From Cyanobacteria bacterium TGS_CYA1 (GTDB lineage Bacteria > Cyanobacteriota > Vampirovibrionia > Obscuribacterales > Obscuribacteraceae), in NCBI GenBank assembly GCA_026129135.1, contig JAHCIQ010000005.1, forward strand, positions 62,001-126,000: DNA of 64,000 nucleotides, written 5' to 3'. Positions 50,783-60,838 of the stretch are shown piece by piece. The notes beneath the pieces are model-generated. The model had not been told where the DNA came from and did not search any database. It worked only from the letters and a program-made list of their open reading frames with translations. Within the stretch, counting starts at the first letter, position 1, and every line of letters begins with the position of its first letter. A program made the translations under genes and the position numbers.

Positions 50783-52069
50783 ATGAGTTTCGGCTTTGAT
50801 CTGGCGACACTTTTCGCATCGCCAGAATCGATATTGATAAAAGTAGTTTTGCCACCCTTCTTCTATGGTGCACATGGTTGGGTTGCAACCTGGTGCGCGG
50901 TCAAAATGCTTTTTCATCCTTATAACACCTGGTATTTCCCAGGGACAAAAGTGGCTGTACCTCTCACTCCTGGTATTTTTCCCAAACGACAAACCAAGCT
51001 TTCTCAAGCTGTAGCCACCACGATTACAGAGACTTTGCTTACGCCAAAAGACATAAAGGCAAGAGCAGAAGAATTAGTGACAGAAGGAAATATTTTTAAC
51101 GCCATCGATCTATTTTTCGATCGCGTTTTATTGCTCGAATTTCGTGATACCACAAAATTGCATAGACTGGCTCAAGATCTGGCTCAAATAAGTCCGACCA
51201 TTCTTCAAGCCTTTGTTGCAAGTACGATAGATTCGCTCGAGCAGGGGAAAGAATCTAAAATTCCTGCAATCGTCGACAAAGTTTTCGATCAAATAGTTTT
51301 ATCCGCGCGCATCAATCTGGATCAAGCAACCGAGCTTGCTTCGCGCATAATGGAAAATATCATTACTCCAGAAAAAATCAGAAATGCACTTATAACTCTT
51401 CTCAGTCCGCAAAACATCGCGGCACTGGAAGAATCAATCAACGTGCACGCTTCGGGACCATATAGATTGCTTGCCAAACTGATTGGCATCAAAAGAGTTT
51501 GTTATGAATGGCGCAATTTTCTTGAAAAAGAGCCTGAAGCAGCGCAAAAAGTCATAGAAGACCTCATAACCAGATTTGGTATCAAACATCAAATCGCCAT
51601 TCAAATAGCCAATTTCGATTTACGCTCGATGCCTCTAGACAACATCGCAAAGCTAAAATTGAACGTGAATAATTTCGTTCGACAATTCATGATCGAACAC
51701 AAGGAAGATTTACTTGAAGCCTGTCGCAGACTTCAAGACGAAGCAATGATGACTGTGCAATCTGCTATTCTGCGTTTCAATCCCGAATCGGTTCCTGAAA
51801 CATTTCTGGTTAATTTAAAGCGCAATCTCGCTGCTTTTACCTACTCTTATTTGAAACGCGAATTAGGTCAACTTATCGAGCAAGCAATTCCCGCTATAGG
51901 TGTGCACGGATTAATAGTAAGCAAAATCGATTTGTTCTCACCCCAACAACTCGAAAGCCTGGTCTATAAAATTTGCAAGACCGAACTCAAAGCCCTCGAG
52001 TATTTTGGTCTTATTATTGGAGCGATTCTGGGCTTGATGCAGATTCTGGTCAACGCTATCACTTATTAG
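50783..52069 (+). CDS. DUF445 family membrane protein
   Basis: The family is widespread and uncharacterised. Members share a membrane helix near the N-terminus with a GWVATWCAVKMLFHPY-type motif, then a PLTPGIFPKRQTKLSQAVA motif and a long helical region. A second hydrophobic segment ends the protein (YFGLIIGAILGLMQILVNAI). All of these are present in the 428 residues. The long central part has repeated amphipathic helices and few Cys. It probably lies in the inner membrane with both ends anchored. It stands alone, 100 bases before the kinase gene, on the same strand. Confidence 0.8.
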   Translation: MSFGFDLATLFASPESILIKVVLPPFFYGAHGWVATWCAVKMLFHPYNTWYFPGTKVAVPLTPGIFPKRQTKLSQAVATTITETLLTPKDIKARAEELVTEGNIFNAIDLFFDRVLLLEFRDTTKLHRLAQDLAQISPTILQAFVASTIDSLEQGKESKIPAIVDKVFDQIVLSARINLDQATELASRIMENIITPEKIRNALITLLSPQNIAALEESINVHASGPYRLLAKLIGIKRVCYEWRNFLEKEPEAAQKVIEDLITRFGIKHQIAIQIANFDLRSMPLDNIAKLKLNVNNFVRQFMIEHKEDLLEACRRLQDEAMMTVQSAILRFNPESVPETFLVNLKRNLAAFTYSYLKRELGQLIEQAIPAIGVHGLIVSKIDLFSPQQLESLVYKICKTELKALEYFGLIIGAILGLMQILVNAITY

Positions 52070-52174
52070 GAGCAGACGCTAATCTGTTAGGCAACCAAAC
52101 TCTCAGGGAACATCAAAAAGAGGGAGCGGCATCAGCTGGAAAAGAATAGGTAGCAACGCGATTAAGCTCTATTG

Positions 52175-53650
52175 ATGCTGATTAAACAAACACTCAAATT
52201 TCTCCCTTTAGGCCTCGACAGAGGTCTTTCTGGCTCGCAGGCTTACAGAGTCAAAATCCCAGCAAACAGACAAGATTTGTTGGTTGGGCAAGTTTTAAGC
52301 AAGCGTTATTATGTTCTTTCCCTGCTTGGTCAGGGCGGCATGAACCTGGTCTATAAGGCTAAAGACCTGCAGACGAACAAAATTGTCGCAGTCAAAGCTT
52401 TGCGTACCGATGGTCTTTCTGACCAGTCTGTGGTGACACGGTTTCAGAGAGAAGTACAGGTATTGAACCGACTTAATCACCCTCGCATCGTCGGGGTGCA
52501 TGACTATGGAACGAGCAAGCGCGGACAGCCATTTTTCGTAATGGATTATCTGGAGGGGAAAAGTCTCAATCAGGTTTTGCGCAAAGACGGCAGGCTCTCG
52601 GTCGAGCGCTTCCAGGACGTTTTTGTACAGGTTGCAGCAGCAATTCAACATGCTCATAAACACGGCGCCATTCACCGTGACTTGAAGCCTGGCAATATCA
52701 TGCTTGTCAAACTGGGCAACACCGAGGACTATGTCAAAATCGTCGACTTTGGTATCGCCAAGCTCGTGGAAGAAGCCTCCAAACTCACACGCATGGGTGA
52801 AGTCTGGGGGAGTCCGATCTATATGAGTCCCGAGCAGGCAACAGGCATCAATACAGATGAGCGCACTGATATTTATTCTCTGGGCATCGTGATGTATGAA
52901 GCGCTCACTGGCGAAGTGCCGTTTCTCGGTAAAAACTACGTCGAGACTTTGAGCAAACAAATTTCAGAACCGCCGCTTCCTTTTGATGAGCTTTGTCCCG
53001 AATATCAAATTCCAAAAGTGTTCGAGCGCATAGTGTTCAAAGCATTGGAGAAAGCGCCTGAAGCTCGTTATCAAACTATGGGCGATCTAAAACATGACCT
53101 GGAGCGCGCTTTGAGTTCAAACAGAAAGGCGCCTGTTTCTGCGCACCAGGCACGCAAGAATCAACAGCGCACTACTATTTCGGAAGTGATCGATTTTGCT
53201 CCGCCCGAAAATTCGACCATGAATATCGCAGCTACTATTCGCTCAACTTTCAACAAGCTGAAAGCCATTGCTCAACCGCAAGCCGAAGCTAAAGAAAGCG
53301 CAAAAGAAAGTACTTTTCACACACCTATCCAGGCTATGAAACGTCCTTCTCACAATCGGACTACAGTAAGAGAAAAAGGAAATTCTCTACCTCTTAAAGA
53401 GATTAAGGTCGTTTTGATGATACTCGCTATAAGTGCTGCTTTTTGGGCAATCAGCTCGAATAAGTTCGTGGCTGATTTTGTTGTGCAATCTTTGATCGAG
53501 ATGGACATTATTCCAAAACCTGCCAGACCTGAAGTACAACAGTCGCAAATGCAATATTACGACGAGAGTCAAATGCAGGCACCCATGCAAAATCAACAGC
53601 AAGTTACACCTTCTGGTCAAACCCCAGAAAACTCAAACTTACTCGATTAG
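52175..53650 (+). CDS. Transmembrane Ser/Thr protein kinase, second paralogue
   Basis: This Hanks-type kinase resembles the one at 23560 across the catalytic domain. It has P-loop GQGGMNLVYKAKD, the ATP-binding Lys in VAVKAL, HRDLKPGNIML, the metal DFG in IVDFGIAKL, activation segment GEVWGSPIYMSPEQ and the ERTDIYSLGIVMYE helix. The third glycine of the P-loop is Asn (GQGGMN), an unusual change, though the rest of the motif set is intact. The N-terminal zinc motif of the first kinase is absent. After ~90 polar residues a membrane helix (KVVLMILAISAAFWAISSN) is followed by a short Gln-rich tail. I choose the ATG at 52175 over the TTG before it. Confidence 0.9.
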   Translation: MLIKQTLKFLPLGLDRGLSGSQAYRVKIPANRQDLLVGQVLSKRYYVLSLLGQGGMNLVYKAKDLQTNKIVAVKALRTDGLSDQSVVTRFQREVQVLNRLNHPRIVGVHDYGTSKRGQPFFVMDYLEGKSLNQVLRKDGRLSVERFQDVFVQVAAAIQHAHKHGAIHRDLKPGNIMLVKLGNTEDYVKIVDFGIAKLVEEASKLTRMGEVWGSPIYMSPEQATGINTDERTDIYSLGIVMYEALTGEVPFLGKNYVETLSKQISEPPLPFDELCPEYQIPKVFERIVFKALEKAPEARYQTMGDLKHDLERALSSNRKAPVSAHQARKNQQRTTISEVIDFAPPENSTMNIAATIRSTFNKLKAIAQPQAEAKESAKESTFHTPIQAMKRPSHNRTTVREKGNSLPLKEIKVVLMILAISAAFWAISSNKFVADFVVQSLIEMDIIPKPARPEVQQSQMQYYDESQMQAPMQNQQQVTPSGQTPENSNLLD

Positions 53651-53665
53651 CTATTAGTTTTAGTC

Positions 53666-56600
53666 TTAGTCTTCTTCGTCGTCTTCGTCGTCATCGATCA
53701 GATTGAGAATACCCGAAGCTTCTGTTTTGAAGTCTTCAAGCTTTTCAGTCAATTTGATAATTGCTTCAGCACGCTTAAAGTCTTTAGTAGTGAATGCTTT
53801 TCCGCCCTGAGCTGCAAGCTCGTCGATTTGAGCATCAAGAACCGGTAATAAGACCGAAAGAGCATCAGACAAATCTGGACATTTGCCAAGCGTGATTTCC
53901 ACGACAGGCAATGTTGGAAACTTCGAGAATGCGGGCATCGCAGCTTCATCCCTTCCTGCAGATCGCGAACCGATATCGGAAGTCGATTCGGAACTAGGTA
54001 TCTGCTCCGGCTTGGATTTTCGAGCCGAATCATCTGATTCGTCGTCAGATTCATCACTAGTATGTTCGACAGAAGAGGTTTTTGAAACATCCGCATCAAT
54101 ATCTGAATGTTCTTCTACATCGGCCTCTGATTCATCTTCATCAGCGTCATCAGCATCTTCGGCTTCATCGACTTCATCGACTTCATCAACTTCATCAGCA
54201 TCTTCGGCTTCATCAACTTCATCGACTTCATCAACTTCATCGGCATCTTCGACTTCTTCGTCGTCATCTACTTCATCGGCTTCTTCGGCTTCATCGGCTT
54301 CTTCGGCTTCATCGACTTCTTCATCTTCATCAACAGATTCTTCCTCTGATTCCTCATCTGATTCAGTCGATTCTGATTCTTCTGCTTCTTCGGATTCTTC
54401 GACGGTGGCGTCTGCATCATCTGAAACTTCGGTTTCTTCTTCAGTTTCTACATCGACAGCCTCGTCGTCTTCTCCACTTTCTTCAGCGGAATCAGCTTCC
54501 TTCGCCTTGGTAGAATCATCAGTTTCAGACAATCCTTCTTCAACGTGCTCTTCATCCAGAGCATGCTCAGATTCTTCCAGAGAATCTTCTACTTCTACTT
54601 CTACTTCTTCATCATCTTCTTCTATTTTCTCAGCTTCTTCGGCTTCTTCTAGTTCCTCGATATCTGATTCGCCAGAATCAAAATCTTCCTCAAATTCATT
54701 TGCCTCTTCTACGTGACCAGAATCATCTTCTTCACCAGAGTCAAATTCTTGTTCTGCAGATTCGTCAATTTGTTCATCGACTTGCTCTTCGTCCTGTTCT
54801 TGAAATTGCTCTTCTGCTTCTTGGGTTACAAATTCTTCTGCCATCTCTTCTTGATTTTCTGAAATGGCGTCGAACTCATCTTCTTGAGATTCGTTATCCT
54901 CTTGCGACTCGGTCGACTCATAATTGTGAGTGACTGTAATAGGTGCAAAATCGCCAGACATTTCGGGAGGATTTTCAGACAGGAGTTCGAATTGCTCTTG
55001 CTCCATTATCTGTGCTGCAGATTCTTCGGGCATCTTGAACACCGGAGACACGCCAGCCAACTCCTGACTTTGATTAATCGGGGGTCTTGCGTCTTGACGA
55101 AGTTGTTCAAGTTCAGCACGCGATGGACGCTGAAAATCAGGCATCGTAAATTCGCTTATCATGCCCGAATCAGCCGTCGGATGTGACATCAAACTCTGGG
55201 GAGGGATTTGTAATTGCGGCGGCTGTTGCGGTTGCTGCAATTGCGAATTTTGATGTTGCTGTTGCTCTAGTGGATGTCTATATGGTTGCGGTGGTTGCTG
55301 TGGCGGTTGCGAAGCCTGCGGCTGCTGTTGGAATTGTTGTTGAAACTGTTGGTTTGGTTGAGTCTGCTGTTGTTGGAAATTCTGGGGTATTTGCTGACTT
55401 CCAGAATTCTGCTGATGAGCTTGAATTTCTTTTTTCGGAATAAAATTCCATGCACCGCTACCGCCAGAGTCGTTTTGAGTATTAAATTGAGTCATTGGCT
55501 CTGGAACAGGCTGACCTTGCGGTGTTCGCCATTCTCCCGATTGCGGCTGCGGCAAAACTGGCTGGGATCCGGTTTGAAACTGCTTTTGAGTTCCCGCAGA
55601 ACTGAATCCTTTCCACTCGTCACTACTGGTGGGTTTAGCTCCTGGATTAACTTGCGAGTTAGCGCCTGGTTGCAGTCCCTGGAAATTACCCGAATTTCCA
55701 AGGTTGAATTGATTGGGATCAACTGGTCTTGCGTTGGTACTGGTGCTTATGAGCTGATCTACATGTCCAGCCTTGTTGTGGGCTTGGATTTGCTGAACTG
55801 CGTCGGCATAACTGGTTCGAGGCACCTCAGCATTAAAACTGGAAGAAACCGCTGCCTGCTTAACTTCCTTAGGCGGCGGCGGAGCCTCGGGAACTATACC
55901 GATTTCGCCAAAATCGAACACTTCACCTGGAGTGGCTTCTTCGTTCGCGTATCTTATAAGTGCATCGAGCAAAGCTCTAAAAATACTCGGATGAAGGTCT
56001 TCTGCTACAGGCAGTCCGTTGGCGAGAAATTGAGTGAAATTGCGCTCTGCGTCAAAATTGGGCGCCATCGTGAGGTAGCACAGAAAATTTTTGTCTTCTG
56101 GTGTGAAGCTAAGCACCTTGTCGGCTGGCATTATGTACACACCAATGCCTTCGTCGGTGCCTCGCACAAGCATGGTCCAGAATCTGGTCGAAATTCGTCC
56201 GGAAAAAATCTGACAAAGACGCGAACGACCTTCGTGCCACGCAGCCATGTTTTCTTCGCGCACTTGCGGGCGCATCCAGGTCAATTCAAGATCAGACCCT
56301 GATGCAACTTGGTTGAAACCGTAAGCAGTGTTTTGAAAATTGTCGAACATGCGGTCGATAATACGAATAACCGCCTGGAAAACCGCCTGGCGACGCTGCT
56401 TTTCCTGAGCCTCAAGCACATCGCGGTTGACCGGGATTTTCATTTTCGGAATCGAGTCGGTCGAAACCGGGTTTGGCGCACCAGGCGAGATAGCCTTCAT
56501 TAAGCTGGCTTTCCAAACTCCGCTTATGTCCTCTCGAGGCTGAGCATTCCCTTCTCTGCCTTGATGAACTCCCGAATTGGTTCCTGAATTTTTGCGCAGA

Positions 56601-56695
56601 AGCTCGATTTGCTCTGGACCGTCAGGAATTTTCTCAGGTTCAATCGCGTTGAGTTTGTTTTTAGTCTTACCTTTTTTCTTTGGTTTCGGCCACAT
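53666..56695 (-). CDS. Large acidic repeat protein of unknown function
   Basis: The 1009-residue protein has four zones. Residues 1-50 are basic (KPKKKGKTKNK). Residues ~85-270 are an ordered domain (VFQAVIRIIDRMFDNFQNTA, FWTMLVRGTDEGIGVYIM, RALLDALIRYANEE) without a recognised family. A Gln/Pro/Ser-rich linker follows to ~560. From ~575 to ~915 the sequence is almost only Glu, Asp, Ser, Ala and Val, with a 15-residue unit DEVDEVDEVDEAEDA. The last ~85 residues are again ordered (LVVEITLGKCPDL area, AIIKLTEKLEDFKTEA). There is no signal peptide. The acidic tract may bind basic partners or cations. The frame is intact, and the gene lies between convergent kinase and divergent uvrA genes. Confidence 0.8.
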   Translation of the reverse strand: MWPKPKKKGKTKNKLNAIEPEKIPDGPEQIELLRKNSGTNSGVHQGREGNAQPREDISGVWKASLMKAISPGAPNPVSTDSIPKMKIPVNRDVLEAQEKQRRQAVFQAVIRIIDRMFDNFQNTAYGFNQVASGSDLELTWMRPQVREENMAAWHEGRSRLCQIFSGRISTRFWTMLVRGTDEGIGVYIMPADKVLSFTPEDKNFLCYLTMAPNFDAERNFTQFLANGLPVAEDLHPSIFRALLDALIRYANEEATPGEVFDFGEIGIVPEAPPPPKEVKQAAVSSSFNAEVPRTSYADAVQQIQAHNKAGHVDQLISTSTNARPVDPNQFNLGNSGNFQGLQPGANSQVNPGAKPTSSDEWKGFSSAGTQKQFQTGSQPVLPQPQSGEWRTPQGQPVPEPMTQFNTQNDSGGSGAWNFIPKKEIQAHQQNSGSQQIPQNFQQQQTQPNQQFQQQFQQQPQASQPPQQPPQPYRHPLEQQQHQNSQLQQPQQPPQLQIPPQSLMSHPTADSGMISEFTMPDFQRPSRAELEQLRQDARPPINQSQELAGVSPVFKMPEESAAQIMEQEQFELLSENPPEMSGDFAPITVTHNYESTESQEDNESQEDEFDAISENQEEMAEEFVTQEAEEQFQEQDEEQVDEQIDESAEQEFDSGEEDDSGHVEEANEFEEDFDSGESDIEELEEAEEAEKIEEDDEEVEVEVEDSLEESEHALDEEHVEEGLSETDDSTKAKEADSAEESGEDDEAVDVETEEETEVSDDADATVEESEEAEESESTESDEESEEESVDEDEEVDEAEEADEAEEADEVDDDEEVEDADEVDEVDEVDEAEDADEVDEVDEVDEAEDADDADEDESEADVEEHSDIDADVSKTSSVEHTSDESDDESDDSARKSKPEQIPSSESTSDIGSRSAGRDEAAMPAFSKFPTLPVVEITLGKCPDLSDALSVLLPVLDAQIDELAAQGGKAFTTKDFKRAEAIIKLTEKLEDFKTEASGILNLIDDDEDDEED
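54152..54256. repeat. 45-base in-frame tandem repeat in the acidic protein gene
   Basis: A 45-base unit beginning agcatcttcgg starts at 54152, 54197 and 54242 (exact 45-base spacing), and the last unit is partial. It codes for the DEVDEVDEVDEAEDA-type repeat. Because the unit is a multiple of three, copy-number change would lengthen or shorten the acidic tract without a frameshift. Confidence 0.75.
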
Positions 56696-56870
56696 TCCAA
56701 AGGATCCCCATCAAGCACACAAAAGCCCGCCAAGGGCAATCTACCCGTACAGAAATTGAACAAAACCGATTTATCTTATTAATTAGTGCATCTTGGCCCT
56801 CAAAAAGTTAACATTAGATATTCGGGCGGCATATCGCCCCGGTATCCTCTTGTATTGGTGACTAATCCAA

Positions 56871-59750
56871 GTGAGCAAAACTTCAAAAAATGGTCAACCC
56901 GACGGCGATTGCATCGTTGTACGCGGTGCTAGACAACACAACCTCAAAAATATAGATATCAAAATACCTCGCAACAAGCTGGTCGTGATAACAGGGGTAA
57001 GCGGCTCGGGCAAATCGTCGCTCGCTTTTGACACTATTTTTGCCGAAGGTCAAAGACGCTATGTAGAGTCGCTATCTGCGTACGCAAGGCAATTTTTAGG
57101 TCAACTGGACAAACCAGATGTCGATGCTATCGAAGGTTTGAGCCCTTCCATTTCAATAGACCAGAAAGCGACAAGCCACAACCCTCGCTCTACTGTGGGC
57201 ACCGTGACCGAGATTTACGATTATTTGCGCTTGCTTTATGCCCGTGTAGGCGTGCCTCACTGCCCCAAGTGCGGTGCCACCATCAATCCTCAAACAATCG
57301 ACCAAATTGTGGATCATGTCCTCGAATTCAAAGATGGCACCAAATTGCAAATATTGGCACCACTTATTTCAGGCAGAAAAGGCGAATACAAAGAACTTTT
57401 CCAGGAATTGAAACAAGAAGGATTCGTCAGGGTTCGTGTGGATGGAAAAGTTCATCACTTAGATGATGAAATCGAACTGGATAAGCAGAAAAAGCACAGT
57501 ATCGAATTAGTCGTCGATCGAATCGTTATGAAAGACGGCATTCGATCGCGCCTGGCTGATTCGTTGTCGGTCGGCTTAAAATGGGGCAAATCAAGCGTTC
57601 TGGTCGACGTACTGGACAATGACGACGAACCATTGTTGTTTTCTGAAAAATTTGCTTGCGCCAAATGTAATATCAGTTTGTCCGAAATTTCGCCACGTAT
57701 TTTCAGTTTCAATAGTCCTTATGGTGCTTGCGCCGATTGTCACGGACTTGGCTCCACATACGAAGTCGACCCCTCTATGGTTATTCCAGATCCAAGCAAA
57801 TCGCTGGATGAAGGAGCAATCTATCCCTGGTCGAAAACTGGAAATCCTTATTACAATCAGATACTAACTTCGGTGGCAAAACACTACAAGTTCAAAATCT
57901 CGACGCCATATTGCGACCTTACTGAAAAGCAACAAGAAATTCTTCTTTATGGCTCTGGCAGCGAAAAAATCAAACTCGCTTATGATGCTTTTGACGGTAC
58001 TGGATTCTATGAATACAAACGGACATTCGAAGGTGTAATAAACAATCTCAAACGTCGTTATGATGAAACAAGCTCGGATAAAATTCGTCAGGATATCGAG
58101 CAATATATGAACCAGCGCACTTGCACCGTATGCGATGGCAGTCGCTTAAAACCAGAAAGCATGGCGGTCACAGTCGATAACCTTTCTATCGGTCAAGTTT
58201 GCAAGCTTCCAATTAGCGGATGTGAAAAATTCTTTCACGACCTGGAAAATCGACTTTCTGCACGTCATGCAAAAATTGCACACCAGGTTTTGATTGAAAT
58301 CACCTCGCGAATTAAATTCCTGGTCGACGTCGGGCTTGGATATCTATCGCTCGAACGTCAAGCCGGAACTCTGTCTGGGGGCGAAGCTCAGCGTATTCGC
58401 TTAGCCACCCAAATTGGTTCTGGACTATCCGGTGTACTTTATGTATTAGACGAACCGTCGATTGGTTTGCACCAGAGAGACAACACCAAACTGATTGGAA
58501 CTTTGAAGAGACTACGCGAACTGGGCAATACTTTGCTCGTCGTAGAACACGATGAAGACACGATTCGCGCTGCCGACTGGGTAATTGACATCGGACCCGG
58601 CGCTGGTGTGCATGGTGGCAATGTGGTGGCACAAGGCGAGTTCGACGAAATCATAAAAGTAAAAGGATCATCGACTTCAGACTATCTGTCTGGTCGCAAA
58701 AAGATTCATGTTCCACCAAAGCGTCGCGAAGGAAACGGGCTTGGAATCAAAGTCTATGGCGCCAGTAAAAACAATTTGAAAAATGTCGAAGTGACGATTC
58801 CGCTAGGTAAATTCGTTTGCGTCACGGGCGTCAGTGGCTCCGGCAAATCAACCCTTGTAAATGACTTGATTCATTTGTACATGAAACATCACTTGCATGG
58901 AACCACACCAAAACCAGACGGCATCAAAACCATCACCGGACTTGGCGCAATCGACAAAGTAATTGACATCGACCAGTCTCCTATCGGTCGCACGCCGCGC
59001 TCGAACCCGGCTACATATACCGGACTTTTCGATGCTATAAGAGAAGTCTTTTCGATGACAACCGAAGCCAAAGCACGCGGCTATCTGCCCGGACGCTTTT
59101 CGTTCAACGTCAAAGGTGGACGCTGCGAAGCTTGCTCGGGCGAGGGCATGAACGAAATCGAAATGAATTTTCTTCCTTCCGTTTTCGTAACTTGCGACGT
59201 TTGCAATGGTGCACGTTATAACCGCGAAACACTGGAAGTCAAATTCAAAGGCAAGTCAATCGGCGACGTGCTCGAGATGACGGTCGAAGAAGCGACAGAC
59301 TTTTTTGCAAGCATTCCCAAAGCTCACACCAGACTCCAGACCATGAAAGAAGTAGGGCTTGATTACATCAAACTGGGTCAGCCAGCTACCACCCTATCTG
59401 GTGGCGAAGCCCAGCGGGTCAAGTTAGCCACAGAGCTTTCAAAACGTTCGACCGGCAAAACCTTCTATATATTGGACGAACCTACCACCGGTCTGTCTTT
59501 TGCCGACGTGGACAAACTGCTTTCAGTCTTGAATAAGCTGGCGGATGCTGGTAACACTGTTTTAATCATCGAACACAATCTGGACGTGATTAAGCAGGCT
59601 GATTGGATTATAGACCTCGGACCAGAAGGTGGGCTCGAAGGTGGTAATGTTATAGTGGCTGGAACGCCGGAAATAGTATGCGAACATCCGCACTCATACA
59701 CCGGCGAATACTTGAAACCTTATCTGGCAAAATCGAAAATAATGGCTTGA
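56871..59750 (+). CDS. uvrA: Excinuclease ABC subunit A
   Basis: UvrA finds bulky DNA damage in nucleotide excision repair. It is a tandem ABC ATPase: Walker [14 protein letters not shown] and [14 protein letters not shown], two LSGGEAQR signatures, Walker [15 protein letters not shown] and [12 protein letters not shown]. Zinc modules are CPKCGATI, the CAKC and CADC pairs, CTVCDGSRL, and [17 protein letters not shown] with CDVCNG. Length 959 is normal. The start is a GTG at 56871. The gene is divergent from the acidic protein and followed by fur 18 bases on. A GGGCG/CGCCC inverted repeat lies 45 bases before the start (around 56824). Confidence 0.97.
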   Translation: MSKTSKNGQPDGDCIVVRGARQHNLKNIDIKIPRNKLVVITGVSGSGKSSLAFDTIFAEGQRRYVESLSAYARQFLGQLDKPDVDAIEGLSPSISIDQKATSHNPRSTVGTVTEIYDYLRLLYARVGVPHCPKCGATINPQTIDQIVDHVLEFKDGTKLQILAPLISGRKGEYKELFQELKQEGFVRVRVDGKVHHLDDEIELDKQKKHSIELVVDRIVMKDGIRSRLADSLSVGLKWGKSSVLVDVLDNDDEPLLFSEKFACAKCNISLSEISPRIFSFNSPYGACADCHGLGSTYEVDPSMVIPDPSKSLDEGAIYPWSKTGNPYYNQILTSVAKHYKFKISTPYCDLTEKQQEILLYGSGSEKIKLAYDAFDGTGFYEYKRTFEGVINNLKRRYDETSSDKIRQDIEQYMNQRTCTVCDGSRLKPESMAVTVDNLSIGQVCKLPISGCEKFFHDLENRLSARHAKIAHQVLIEITSRIKFLVDVGLGYLSLERQAGTLSGGEAQRIRLATQIGSGLSGVLYVLDEPSIGLHQRDNTKLIGTLKRLRELGNTLLVVEHDEDTIRAADWVIDIGPGAGVHGGNVVAQGEFDEIIKVKGSSTSDYLSGRKKIHVPPKRREGNGLGIKVYGASKNNLKNVEVTIPLGKFVCVTGVSGSGKSTLVNDLIHLYMKHHLHGTTPKPDGIKTITGLGAIDKVIDIDQSPIGRTPRSNPATYTGLFDAIREVFSMTTEAKARGYLPGRFSFNVKGGRCEACSGEGMNEIEMNFLPSVFVTCDVCNGARYNRETLEVKFKGKSIGDVLEMTVEEATDFFASIPKAHTRLQTMKEVGLDYIKLGQPATTLSGGEAQRVKLATELSKRSTGKTFYILDEPTTGLSFADVDKLLSVLNKLADAGNTVLIIEHNLDVIKQADWIIDLGPEGGLEGGNVIVAGTPEIVCEHPHSYTGEYLKPYLAKSKIMA

Positions 59751-59768
59751 TAAAAACAGAAAAGATTG

Positions 59769-60215
59769 ATGCAGGATTCCAAAGATCAAAACAAGGCAGT
59801 AGACAACCTCCGCAAACGAGGTCATCGCATCACTTCGCAAAGACAGACCATTCTTGAAATATTTGCCGAATTACCGCACGGTGAGCATTTGTCTGCCGAA
59901 GAACTGCACGACAAATTATGCGAAAGAGGAGCTGCCGTCAGTCTTGCCACTACTTATCGCACACTCAAATTGTTGTCTTCTTTAGGAGCGCTTCGTGAGC
60001 TCGATTTTGCAGAGGGTCACAAGCACTACGAGCTTAAGCAAGACGATTTGCCGCACCAGCACATCATTTGCACAGGATGCAACCAGACTACCGAGTTTGA
60101 AGATCATTTTCTCGAGCAGGCTGGTCAAAAGATTGGCGCAAGATACAATTTTGAAGTGGTGGACGCCCAGTTCAAAATTTTTGGTCTGTGTCCCAAATGC
60201 CAGAAAGGAGCTTGA
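59769..60215 (+). CDS. Fur-family transcriptional regulator
   Basis: Fur proteins are metal-sensing repressors (Fe, Zn, Mn or peroxide types). The 148 residues include the N-terminal winged helix (HRITSQRQTILEIF, SLATTYRTLKLLSSLGALREL) and the dimerisation part with metal sites HKHYELKQDDLPHQHIICTGC and a second C-x2-C in LCPKCQKG. The two C-x2-C pairs form the structural zinc site. I use the ATG at 59769, one codon inside a TTG. The next gene is feoA-like, five bases on, so iron-responsive Fur is the likeliest type, though Zur or PerR cannot be excluded. Confidence 0.9.
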   Translation: MQDSKDQNKAVDNLRKRGHRITSQRQTILEIFAELPHGEHLSAEELHDKLCERGAAVSLATTYRTLKLLSSLGALRELDFAEGHKHYELKQDDLPHQHIICTGCNQTTEFEDHFLEQAGQKIGARYNFEVVDAQFKIFGLCPKCQKGA

Positions 60216-60219
60216 ATTT

Positions 60220-60456
60220 ATGACATCTTTGAGCATGAATTTAGCTGACGCTAAAGATGGACAAAAGCTTCTGGTCGTCGAAATGGCCAATGAAACTGTC
60301 AATAAACAAGCCTTGCGCTTTGGAATAGGCAGAGGGTCACTGATTACAGTGCAAAAAAATATTAGCAAAGGTCCTGTAATCATCAGCCGCAATCAGCTCG
60401 AAATCGCCATTGGCAGAGAATTAGCCTTGCAAATCAAAGTGAGTTCAAAAGAATGA
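60220..60456 (+). CDS. FeoA-like small protein
   Basis: FeoA is a ~75-residue SH3-like protein that supports the ferrous transporter FeoB. This 78-residue product shows the pattern: NLADAKDGQKLLVVEM, the middle LRFGIGRGSLITVQKNI, and GPVIISRNQLEIAIGRELAL. The ATG at 60220 follows AAGGAG by eleven bases; a longer open frame to 59995 overlaps fur and is a shadow. It lies four bases after the fur stop and overlaps the next gene by four bases. FeoB is not in the window, which is unusual for a feoA gene. Confidence 0.75.
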   Translation: MTSLSMNLADAKDGQKLLVVEMANETVNKQALRFGIGRGSLITVQKNISKGPVIISRNQLEIAIGRELALQIKVSSKE

Positions 60457-60722
60457 GCACAAGAAGTTGTCAGAAATGCCAGTATTCACTGGTCGCATCA
60501 AGTAGTCAAGCGTCGATTAAGTGTCCACGCTGCAATACCTGGAACGATCCCATAGCAGGCGGTGGAGGCTGCAGTTCAGGCGGTGGTTGCTCTTCCTGTG
60601 CCCCATCGAACACTCAGACCAGCCAGGGCGGATGCTGTTCCGATATCGGTTCAACTTCTGGCGGCAAGAATTATCTGCATGGTCTTTTTGAGAAAATCTC
60701 CGGTTTGTGGCGCGGAAAATGA
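60453..60722 (+). CDS. Small cysteine-rich protein in the fur-feoA operon
   Basis: The 89-residue protein begins with two C-x2-C pairs (C6/C9 in CQKC and C24/C27 in CPRC) like a zinc ribbon. It continues into a Gly/Ser/Cys stretch with C40, C46, C49, C61 and C62. The end is hydrophilic with an amphipathic helix (LHGLFEKISGLWRGK). The ATG overlaps the feoA stop by four bases. It could bind Zn or an iron-sulphur cluster. Position suggests a role like FeoC, the small third Feo protein, but it is not homologous in any way I can see. No family is recognised. Confidence 0.7.
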   Translation: MSTRSCQKCQYSLVASSSQASIKCPRCNTWNDPIAGGGGCSSGGGCSSCAPSNTQTSQGGCCSDIGSTSGGKNYLHGLFEKISGLWRGK

Positions 60723-60838
60723 CTTTTATGGTTTATCTAGAGATTAAATTTCAAATTTTTAGGTAATATAGATCTTGAGGATTTTCTGGAAATATATGTC
60801 TGGAAATTTAGGGTTAGGCACGGGAACGGAAAAAGCGG

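Noticed and set aside
52070..52140. Glycine-riboswitch-like segment (GGCAACCAAACTCTCAGG and AGAGGGAG) before the second kinase gene.
   Set aside because: Only part of a 3' aptamer half is suggested; the matching 5' GGAGAG strand is absent, and the downstream gene is a kinase, not a glycine gene.
53883..54716. Long plus-strand open frame rich in Ser opposite the acidic protein gene.
   Set aside because: It is the antisense reading of the Asp/Glu codon tract; low complexity explains the open frame and no start signal is seen.
55274..56302. 342-residue plus-strand frame opposite the N-terminal half of the acidic protein.
   Set aside because: It overlaps an ordered coding region on the other strand, has no recognisable domain and no ribosome-binding site.
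59995..60219. Extended open frame upstream of the FeoA-like start.
   Set aside because: It overlaps fur in another frame and the residues do not match FeoA; the ATG at 60220 has a ribosome-binding site.
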